From positions 62,001-126,000 of IMG/VR virus record IMGVR_UViG_3300044614_000912: a stretch of 64,000 nucleotides of DNA, one strand, 5' to 3'. Shown one piece after another: positions 51,527-58,702 of this stretch. Origin of the DNA: a virus. Every line of letters begins with the position of its first letter. Position 1 is the stretch's first letter. The position numbers were made by a program, and so were the translations under genes. The notes beneath the pieces are model-generated. The model did not search any database and was not told the origin of the DNA. It saw only the letters and a list, made by a program, of their open reading frames with translations.

Positions 51527-54500
51527 CTATTGATGACAACACTCACAAGATGTATCTGATGCACTTATCCATATTGGTCTATATTCATTATTAACTCTCA
51601 TAGCAACAACATAGGCTCCAGAATGAATAACAGATGTGACATCTCTATTAACAACAAATTGAGTGCCGATAGTATTCCAGTCTCTATCCTTGATTTGTAA
51701 TAATCCACTATTTGGATTTTGTGAACTGGCTGGCGCACCTATTGCCGAGACAGCATATCCTTCAATGGTAAAGCTTGCTAAACCACTAGCTAATGTGTCT
51801 ATTCCAGAATTAGCAATCTGTAATCCAGATTCTAGCACATCTATATCAGTCAAGAAATTTGCTGAATCTAATGATGTAGCGTCTGAAAATCTAATAGCTC
51901 CTAATAATTTAATATCGCCTTTAAGTTCAGCATATGGTCTAATTGGATTGGGTGTAAAATATGTTGGACTAACATTCAATGGATCGGCGGAATGATTAAG
52001 TTTGAATAGATCAGCAGAGTTATTGCCAGTAAAGTTAAAAACTAGAGTATTGTCGGGATAATTATTACCACCGCCATCAATAACTTGTATTGTATTAGTC
52101 TTGAAACATAAGGAGTCTGTATTTGTATCGTCATTAATGTATAGTTTTCCGCCGCTAGGCATCGTTAGTTGCTTATTGGCTGTGGACGGTCCTAAGATAC
52201 CATGTAATAATACTAAAGAATTTGAGGCTCCAAGGTAAAATTGGTAATCTCCACTGGTTCCGTTTGCTATTCCATTGTTACCTATAACAATATTATTACT
52301 AATATTTGATGATGTCAAATTAAATGAATTATTTCCTACAACAATATTGTTTGAACCTGTTCTAACAGAAGTTGCAGAAGAAGAACCATATAAAGTATTG
52401 GCATTTCCTGTTGATATACCGCTACCACAATTTAAACCAAATGCAACATTGGTGTCGCCAGTTGTAATACCATTGACAGCTTTATATCCTATAGCGGTAT
52501 TCCCGCTAGCACTGGATAATGAGGTTCTAGTTTGTGGACAATAAAGACCTCCAAAAGTATTACCGTTATTATCTGTATACAAGCCGCGACCATCTGTTAC
52601 GCTGTATTTATTGATTACTAAGTCATGTGCGTTGCCACTACCATCCAATAGATAAATTGTTCCACCTTGGTATGGTTCAATTTTTGGTTTAGTGAATAAT
52701 TTGTTATAACGACTAGTTGAGGTGATTGATCCAGACGCTTCATAAAGACTGATTGTTGCTTGAGTATTATAAGAATCACCAATAGTTAGCATAGCATTAG
52801 CATTGCCGCTAGCAGTAAATAATCCTAGCCTATTAGTATTACCATAGAATCTTAAAAATACAGACTTACCAGAATCTTTATAAATACTTAAATCTGCCAG
52901 ACCGCTACCATTGTAGTATTGAGCTTCAAAGCCATCTAGCAAACAGTTGCTACCACCGAGAAGCTGAACAGCAGACACTGTATTGCTTTGATTCTCAGCA
53001 GTAAGTCTGGCGATAGCATTACCAGCCATACGTAGATTAAGAGAGGTTTCTGGTAATACATTTTTAGCGAGTGGACTTAGATTATTAATACCAAACACAC
53101 CATCATTATCGCCCTTTAACAGTGTTGCAGCATTAACAAATTTAGATGTTTTGTTATATGAGCCTATGACCAATCTATCTGTTAATTGATTTCCAAATAC
53201 ATTATTGGAATCATCAATATATTGAATTTCAAAGCCCTGTAGTTTATCTTTGTTATCATTTAGCGCGTCTTTTGTTCTAATTTTAGCTGCTGTTAAAAAT
53301 CTTTGACTAACACTTATACCAGATTCTAAAGCGACAATATTTACTATATAATCATCTGATCTTCCACTGGCAGCAACGAAATTGACATCGCTAATACCAG
53401 CTATGTATCCACTAGATGATGCTAATCGGGGATAAACATTAATATCAGCTTCATGAGCAAAATAAAACTTATCATCCAAAAGAAACGCACCATGACAACC
53501 ATATTGACTAACAAGGCTTATATCTTTAGGAAATAGAACTCTATCTGTTAACAAATGATTACCAGTGGATAAATGTAAACTAATATTACTATTCCAAGAA
53601 GCCTTGGCATATGGCGAAGAACTATTTAAACATGATATTGATTCATTTGGTGGCATGAAATCAAACTTATATTGACGAACATAACCAACGCCACTAGAAT
53701 TTATTAAAAATCCAGCACCGGTTAATTCTTCATCACTAAGCATACCACATGTATCATATGCTGGCGTATGGTCTTGATAAGCGTATTCATATAGAGACTC
53801 TGGACCGCCGCCATCAATGGTATCTATACTACCGCTACCAGCTAAGTTAATAGTTTTGCATAGATAATCACATTGTTCTATGGCTTTTAGTCTATTAATA
53901 GTAGCGATACCGCTAACAAATATATCGTTTAGATAAGCTTTATTCCAAATATTGCTGGTACTTCCCAAATCATAAAGTTGATCTATGAGTGGTAATAAAT
54001 TTCCGCTAACGGCAATATCACTGCCACTAGCAGATATTTTAGTATCATTAGAGAATGCTATAGAGTCTGTGAGAAATAATGTTTTCCATGCATATAACCT
54101 ATGACCTAAGTTAAATTCAGCATTATTTACTGGAGAAATATCTCCGCTAACTTGTAATACTCCATAGTCATGTAATGATCGCGTCTTAATACCAAAACGC
54201 AAATCATCTAAATCACCATAAACAAGAGGAATTAAACCAGAACCCAATGGATTATCACATATATATTCACTATCTACTGGATGTGATGCTATAAACAATT
54301 TGTTACTAGTATTTTTATCAACATAATAGCCAGCAGCGTGACCAATGGCGATATTGAAATTACCCTCTTTGTTATTTGCCAGAGCATAATTACCAAAACC
54401 AAGATTAGCAAAACCAACAGTATTGCCACCTAAAGATGAATAACCAACACCAATATTATCTTCACCGTATATATTACAACTTAAAGAGTGAGAACCAAGG

Positions 54501-54802
54501 GCGGTATTTCTGACCCCTTGATAATTTGATCGCAAGGCGGCGTAACCAAATGCAGAATTATCTACACTAAAATACCCTTCTAAACCAAGTTTATCAATGG
54601 ACAGTTCGCCAACTCTAGTTGTTCTAGATGGCGGTGTACCAAAATTAGAACCAGATAAAGGTTTTCCGATTGTTAGTAGATGTACAGAGTCAATAATATC
54701 TAATAAATTGTGTCTGATATCATGTGGGGATATTTGACCAGTTGAATTATCAGATATTTCATTGACAATGTTCTCAACAAGAATTAACTTGCTTAAGATC
54801 AT
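51527..54802 (-). CDS. Large fibre with YadA-head-like repeats (1,091 residues)
   Basis: A 1,091-residue fibre. Residues 1-60 share the docking domain with the 319-residue protein (GQISPHDIRHNLLDIIDSV). Two blocks of NxAxGxxA-type repeats near 85-165 and 755-860 (NTALGSHSL, NLGFGNYALA, NTAIGYKAV, NNIVVGNNSF) resemble the trimeric left-handed beta-roll of YadA/Hia heads, common in phage fibres. Between them are SGDISPVNNAEFNLG-type fibre links and long beta-rich stretches. The C-terminus ends with CECCHQ after a small beta domain. Likely a trimeric host-binding or side fibre. Confidence 0.75.
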   Translation of the reverse strand: MILSKLILVENIVNEISDNSTGQISPHDIRHNLLDIIDSVHLLTIGKPLSGSNFGTPPSRTTRVGELSIDKLGLEGYFSVDNSAFGYAALRSNYQGVRNTALGSHSLSCNIYGEDNIGVGYSSLGGNTVGFANLGFGNYALANNKEGNFNIAIGHAAGYYVDKNTSNKLFIASHPVDSEYICDNPLGSGLIPLVYGDLDDLRFGIKTRSLHDYGVLQVSGDISPVNNAEFNLGHRLYAWKTLFLTDSIAFSNDTKISASGSDIAVSGNLLPLIDQLYDLGSTSNIWNKAYLNDIFVSGIATINRLKAIEQCDYLCKTINLAGSGSIDTIDGGGPESLYEYAYQDHTPAYDTCGMLSDEELTGAGFLINSSGVGYVRQYKFDFMPPNESISCLNSSSPYAKASWNSNISLHLSTGNHLLTDRVLFPKDISLVSQYGCHGAFLLDDKFYFAHEADINVYPRLASSSGYIAGISDVNFVAASGRSDDYIVNIVALESGISVSQRFLTAAKIRTKDALNDNKDKLQGFEIQYIDDSNNVFGNQLTDRLVIGSYNKTSKFVNAATLLKGDNDGVFGINNLSPLAKNVLPETSLNLRMAGNAIARLTAENQSNTVSAVQLLGGSNCLLDGFEAQYYNGSGLADLSIYKDSGKSVFLRFYGNTNRLGLFTASGNANAMLTIGDSYNTQATISLYEASGSITSTSRYNKLFTKPKIEPYQGGTIYLLDGSGNAHDLVINKYSVTDGRGLYTDNNGNTFGGLYCPQTRTSLSSASGNTAIGYKAVNGITTGDTNVAFGLNCGSGISTGNANTLYGSSSATSVRTGSNNIVVGNNSFNLTSSNISNNIVIGNNGIANGTSGDYQFYLGASNSLVLLHGILGPSTANKQLTMPSGGKLYINDDTNTDSLCFKTNTIQVIDGGGNNYPDNTLVFNFTGNNSADLFKLNHSADPLNVSPTYFTPNPIRPYAELKGDIKLLGAIRFSDATSLDSANFLTDIDVLESGLQIANSGIDTLASGLASFTIEGYAVSAIGAPASSQNPNSGLLQIKDRDWNTIGTQFVVNRDVTSVIHSGAYVVAMRVNNEYRPIWISASDTSCECCHQ

Positions 54803-54813
54803 GTCGCTCTTTC

Positions 54814-55527
54814 TTATTTGAGGCTAATTTCTAAAGAATTCGTGTCGAACTTGATATTATCACCGGTATAAACATACCTTGGATTCTGTAGCTTTGCATA
54901 CATTAGCATGTTGCCAGAACCGTGCTGTGTGGTATCCATGACCGCCACACCCGACACCCATCCCCAATCTGTTAAAGCAGTATCAAAAATTATTTGATTT
55001 GCATTTTTAATAAATCCGTTACCCTCATATTTTGTATATCCGGGGTCGATAGCAACTCCAGATTGCTTTAAACTATCTGGAGCATGAAATAATACATTTG
55101 GAAATTCTACAAATCTGAATGAAAAAGAGAAGCCTTGAGCGGAGCCAGTATTTGCAGAATCTGCATTTTGAGCGGTTTGTTGATTTAAGTATAGAGGATA
55201 AAAATAACCACTAGCTCCAGCACTTACTCCCGAATTGCTAGTTCCATATACTGAATAAGTTGTTAGATCATCTGCTCCAACAGAATTCCAAATAGTATTA
55301 CCGGAAGTCGCTGGGTTAAATAAGTTTACTCTTTTATAGTTTGTTGTTACAAAGTTAGTACCTCTTGCGACACCGGATGGTAATTCTGGCATGGTCAATC
55401 CAGAATCAGAATCTAACGGTACGCCACTAGTCAAAGCAATAGCGATTGAAGAGGGCTTTGGGAAAGCTGCGCCTCTAAAAATATGATTAAGAATTCCTGA
55501 CTCTAAATAATCAGATAGTGCTGCCAT
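54814..55527 (-). CDS. Minor structural protein of the SDYLE..NH family
   Basis: A 237-residue protein whose N terminus, LSDYLESGILNHIFRGAAF then SSIAIALTSGVPLDSDSG, matches a widespread phage virion family of unknown function, often near capsid genes. The rest is beta-rich (NTIWNSVGADDLTTYSVYG, GWVSGVAVMDTTQHGSG). It begins a new transcription unit right behind the capsid terminator, with a promoter-like motif at 55573-55583 and an AGGAGA ribosome site. Probably an accessory head or fibre protein. Confidence 0.65.
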   Translation of the reverse strand: MAALSDYLESGILNHIFRGAAFPKPSSIAIALTSGVPLDSDSGLTMPELPSGVARGTNFVTTNYKRVNLFNPATSGNTIWNSVGADDLTTYSVYGTSNSGVSAGASGYFYPLYLNQQTAQNADSANTGSAQGFSFSFRFVEFPNVLFHAPDSLKQSGVAIDPGYTKYEGNGFIKNANQIIFDTALTDWGWVSGVAVMDTTQHGSGNMLMYAKLQNPRYVYTGDNIKFDTNSLEISLK

Positions 55528-55572
55528 ATTTGTCTCCTAATTTGAGTCCTCAAGATAGTTTATCCAATAATC

Positions 55573-55583
55573 TATACACCAAA
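55573..55583 (-). promoter_or_regulatory. Late promoter candidate TTTGGTGTATA
   Basis: TTTGGTGTATA on the minus strand, starting in the U tract of the capsid terminator and 45 bases before the ATG at 55527. The core is shared with four other intergenic gaps. Confidence 0.6.
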
Positions 55584-55613
55584 AAAGCCGCCCCCAAGCA
55601 AATGAGGGCGGCT
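55581..55613 (-). terminator. Strong intrinsic terminator after the capsid gene
   Basis: On the minus strand AGCCGCCC (55613-55606) pairs perfectly with GGGCGGCT (55593-55586) around a 12-base loop and is followed by TTTTT. It lies 35 bases past the stop of the capsid gene and would end or thin out the capsid transcript. Confidence 0.9.
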
Positions 55614-55647
55614 TCTTCTTTCCAAATTACCCTAGCTTTTAGACAGA

Positions 55648-56655
55648 TCAGAATGAGCCAAGGACAATTCTGCGATTGTCTAGAACGCCAAAGCCAAGTT
55701 CAGCCCATCCGTAGTAGCCAGCGCGTTGCTGACGATGGAGGGTTGGGTCTTCGAAGACCTGTAACTGGGCCTTAACGGGCATTACGAAACTGTCTGAAGC
55801 GGACTGATCAAGACCCACAACGAGTTCAACGTCACTGCCTTGCACAGCACCGCCAAGATCGTTTGTAAAGAATTCTTGATACTGTTGACCTTCACCGAGT
55901 TCATCTAGGTCATGGAGACTTACACCGAAGATTCTGGTGATGGGAGCGCCACCCTCAGAAGCGGTGTAGATTTCACGACGAGTTACCTCGTCAACTTGAT
56001 CTAGACCCCAGTTACGAACGTCCTCTAGGGCTTCTGGTGAAACATAGAGGTCAGTTAGGCGACCACGACCAACTGATGCCGAGTTACCACCAGAATTACG
56101 ACGCATTACTGTCTGCATAAGAGAAACTAGTCTCTTTGAAAAGAGGCCAGCAGTTGCGTCAGCATCGTAAACGAGGATGTTACGATCAACGCCAGCAGCA
56201 AGAATTGTGTGCCAGCCGTCATCGTTCATCTTCTTCACGAAACCGGCTTCCATCACCTGCATAGCACGACCAACGATATCCCATCTGGCTTCGCGGGCAA
56301 AGCGAAGTAGATAGTCAACCGATGAAGTGATGCTATAGGTTGGGATGGTCACATAGTCACCCTCAACTGAACGCTCTGGAATTCTTCCGTGACCGGGATT
56401 GGTGTAAGCGACATGCTCACCTTCAAGGCCGGGAGAAACGAGGTCAAGAGGATACTCTGTGGTTGCACCGGGTTCAACATTCACGGTTTCGAAAATGTTA
56501 CCGAGAATATTACCGACTAGAACACCCTTACGTAAGGGAAGCTCTAGAGCCTTTGCAAACTCACGTTGAGCAGCAGCGGCTACATTGATATCGGCATCCC
56601 CTGACTTACGTAGGAGAGCGATAAACTCATCGCTAGGTCTTTGATTAATTGGCAT
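55648..56655 (-). CDS. Major capsid protein (HK97-like)
   Basis: A 335-residue protein. PLRKGVLVGNILGNIFETVN near the N terminus, VTIPTYSITSSVDYLLRFARE in the P domain, VDRNILVYDADATAG, TDLYVSPEALEDVRNWG, and the C-terminal LQVFEDPTLHRQQRAGYYGW fit an HK97-fold capsid protein. It forms the head shell around the scaffold. It has the best ribosome site of the region (AAAGGAG, eight-base spacer), a G+C content clearly higher than its neighbours, and its own terminator. It follows the decoration and protease-scaffold genes as in many phages. Confidence 0.9.
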   Translation of the reverse strand: MPINQRPSDEFIALLRKSGDADINVAAAAQREFAKALELPLRKGVLVGNILGNIFETVNVEPGATTEYPLDLVSPGLEGEHVAYTNPGHGRIPERSVEGDYVTIPTYSITSSVDYLLRFAREARWDIVGRAMQVMEAGFVKKMNDDGWHTILAAGVDRNILVYDADATAGLFSKRLVSLMQTVMRRNSGGNSASVGRGRLTDLYVSPEALEDVRNWGLDQVDEVTRREIYTASEGGAPITRIFGVSLHDLDELGEGQQYQEFFTNDLGGAVQGSDVELVVGLDQSASDSFVMPVKAQLQVFEDPTLHRQQRAGYYGWAELGFGVLDNRRIVLGSF

Positions 56656-56683
56656 GTTTAAATCTCCTTTGTTTAGTTTATTC

Positions 56684-57154
56684 TTAGGGGAGGTTGACTT
56701 CTACTTTTGCATAACCGTCTTCATCCTTACTGGATAAGAAACGGCCAACTTGAAGTACGCCAGAACTGCCGGGGCTATCAATGCGAAGATTGCCAGCATT
56801 TACGTGGCAAGCATAAGCAGGATCACCAGCACTTACTGATGCACTTGTAATGCTATTTGTTACAACGTAGCCCTTGCGGAGTACAGTAACCTTTCCACCC
56901 TTCTGAACTTCATCCTTATACTGATTAAGGTGAGTACGGGTTAAGTCCTTATTAACTACGTCGTTTAGTAGAATACCTACTGGGCGACTTGCGGCTGTGA
57001 CAGCGGCATACTTCACAAGGTTTACACCTTGATCCATTGCAGCGCCCGAACCGGCTGTGTCATGTACAACTACGCCGCCGCGAGTAGCGACACCTTCGTT
57101 GTAAAAGAAACTGATATCAGTTTGAAGCTCGTATCTATCTGATTTTAGGGCCAT
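56684..57154 (-). CDS. Head decoration / stabilisation protein candidate
   Basis: A 156-residue beta-rich protein. RYELQTDISFFYNEGVATRGGVVVH, then AAVTAASRPVGILLNDVVN, then GKVTVLRKGYVVTN and AYACHVNAGNLRID with a C-terminal VLQVGRFLSSKDEDGY. A small beta protein between scaffold and capsid, with codon use like the capsid gene, is usually a capsid-stabilising protein placed on the outside. Ribosome site AGGAG is good. Family not proven. Confidence 0.75.
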   Translation of the reverse strand: MALKSDRYELQTDISFFYNEGVATRGGVVVHDTAGSGAAMDQGVNLVKYAAVTAASRPVGILLNDVVNKDLTRTHLNQYKDEVQKGGKVTVLRKGYVVTNSITSASVSAGDPAYACHVNAGNLRIDSPGSSGVLQVGRFLSSKDEDGYAKVEVNLP

Positions 57155-57173
57155 AGTTTTTCTCCTGTTTAAA

Positions 57174-57812
57174 TCACTTACGTAGGACGTTGTTTGTTAG
57201 CCACTCTGCTACACTAGCTCTTGTGACTTCTAATTCATCTTTTACATCAGAAGCGTCTACAAGAGTGGCTTCTGTTGATTCGACGTTTTGAAAGAGTTCT
57301 TCGGTCACTTCGTCTTCTTTGGCTTCTGTTGTTTCTGAGGCAACAGTTGCTTCGGAAGCCATTTCTTTCTTCTCTTCTTTCATCATCTTATCCTTCATAG
57401 CGCCCCACTTCTTCTTCATGGCAGCAACTACGGCTTCAAAAGCCTCGTCGCTGAGAGCGTCATAAAGTGGAAGAGAATCATCGGCCTCTGCATCTTCAAA
57501 GCCAGCCATAACTAGCTTTTCTTTACGCATACGGTCTTTTTCTTTCTTCTGCATATCTTTCATAGCAGCTGAAACTTCATCTAACTCTTTTTCTTTGGCA
57601 GAAAGAGTAGCCTCAAGAGCGGCAATCTTCTCTTCTGATGTTTTTAGAGCTAAATCTTTTTCAGCAAGACTTGTTTCAAGCACTGAAACTTTTTCTGCAA
57701 ACTCTTTGTTTACAGTTTCCATTTCGGCCTTAACTGTCTTATTTTCTTCTTGTGAAGCGGCTGACTCACTGGGCAGATCGACTAGCTGCTTCTCTAAGTT
57801 AGTATCTGACAT
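57174..57812 (-). CDS. Nested scaffolding protein (internal in-frame start)
   Basis: An in-frame ATG at 57812, inside the protease-scaffold gene, is preceded by AAAGGAG with an eight-base spacer, the same layout as the capsid gene and stronger than the site of the full-length gene. It would make a 212-residue Lys/Glu/Ala coiled-coil protein (MSDTNLEKQLVDLPSES to the shared C terminus) without the protease. This parallels lambda C/Nu3. It would provide an excess of scaffold over protease. Confidence 0.75.
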   Translation of the reverse strand: MSDTNLEKQLVDLPSESAASQEENKTVKAEMETVNKEFAEKVSVLETSLAEKDLALKTSEEKIAALEATLSAKEKELDEVSAAMKDMQKKEKDRMRKEKLVMAGFEDAEADDSLPLYDALSDEAFEAVVAAMKKKWGAMKDKMMKEEKKEMASEATVASETTEAKEDEVTEELFQNVESTEATLVDASDVKDELEVTRASVAEWLTNNVLRK

Positions 57813-58619
57813 ATTAAAATCTCCTTTAGAAACGGTTGAAATACTATACTGTTCGTTTACAGAGAAAGCTTTGCTAGAATCAAGAATGATACTTCTTGGA
57901 TTTGCTGGCTTGGATACTAAACCCTTACCAGAAAATGAAATATCTTTTAATGATCTACCAATTTTATAGCCTTCATACTCTCCTGTACCACCATACGCTC
58001 TTAGATGTTTAGTCAAAAATGCTGACTCTTCACTACGAGCTATAACCCTAGATTTACCAGTTGTATCTATGATTGCATAATCGAAGCCAGCAAATAAACA
58101 CTCCATTGAAACGAACCATTTGCCTTCTTCGATTTCTGATATAATCTTTTTCATCCTTTCTCTGTTATCTGGATTAATCCAGCTATTGTAAAGCACAGCT
58201 TCGGTAATAATATCAAACTCTGATGGAACCTTTTCGTCATCTGATGCTTCTAATCTATTACCATTTCTGTCTACTACATAACAACCAGTTATATGTCCTA
58301 TTATATCATTCTCATTATGCATGAAGTTGAATTGTTTGTCTTCGGGAGTTGATCTAGCGCCCCAAGTTTCTTTAGGATCAAAAACATCATCGTTCTTGTT
58401 CCATCCGGTAGAAACTAAAATAGACTTCATATAGTATAAGTCTATCTGGTTTGGGTTGCTAGAAGCCTTTATCTTATTGATAAAGTCCTTTTCCCAAGAT
58501 GTTTTATTTGAATTGTTATCAACGTGTACCAATACTGCTGGAGCGCAATAGGCTACAGAAGCCTGCGCACGGATAGTATCCGATAAGCCGTCTAGTATTT
58601 CTTGTTGATATATTTTCAT
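57174..58619 (-). CDS. Prohead protease fused to scaffold
   Basis: A 481-residue fusion. The N-terminal half resembles U35-type prohead proteases: FNFMHNENDIIGHITGCYV (candidate His), GKWFVSMECLFAGFDYAI (candidate Ser), and LKDISFSGKGLVSKPANPRS, which matches the family's late SxxxxPANPxA region. The C-terminal half from about residue 270 is an acidic-basic coiled coil (SLAEKDLALKTSEEKIAALE) typical of scaffolding. It directs capsid assembly inside the prohead, then cleaves itself and the scaffold. A late promoter-like motif lies 35 bases upstream; a nested start gives scaffold alone. Confidence 0.88.
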   Translation of the reverse strand: MKIYQQEILDGLSDTIRAQASVAYCAPAVLVHVDNNSNKTSWEKDFINKIKASSNPNQIDLYYMKSILVSTGWNKNDDVFDPKETWGARSTPEDKQFNFMHNENDIIGHITGCYVVDRNGNRLEASDDEKVPSEFDIITEAVLYNSWINPDNRERMKKIISEIEEGKWFVSMECLFAGFDYAIIDTTGKSRVIARSEESAFLTKHLRAYGGTGEYEGYKIGRSLKDISFSGKGLVSKPANPRSIILDSSKAFSVNEQYSISTVSKGDFNMSDTNLEKQLVDLPSESAASQEENKTVKAEMETVNKEFAEKVSVLETSLAEKDLALKTSEEKIAALEATLSAKEKELDEVSAAMKDMQKKEKDRMRKEKLVMAGFEDAEADDSLPLYDALSDEAFEAVVAAMKKKWGAMKDKMMKEEKKEMASEATVASETTEAKEDEVTEELFQNVESTEATLVDASDVKDELEVTRASVAEWLTNNVLRK

Positions 58620-58654
58620 AGTAAGATTTTTTCCTTATAGTCTCTCAAAAATAA

Positions 58655-58665
58655 TATACACAAAA
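58655..58665 (-). promoter_or_regulatory. Late promoter candidate TTTTGTGTATA
   Basis: TTTTGTGTATA on the minus strand, 35 bases before the ATG at 58619, in the 83-base gap between the portal and protease genes. The core agrees with the four other sites. Confidence 0.6.
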
Positions 58666-58702
58666 ATCTAAGCAGTGTGAAAAAGGACGCTTACAACGCA
58701 AA

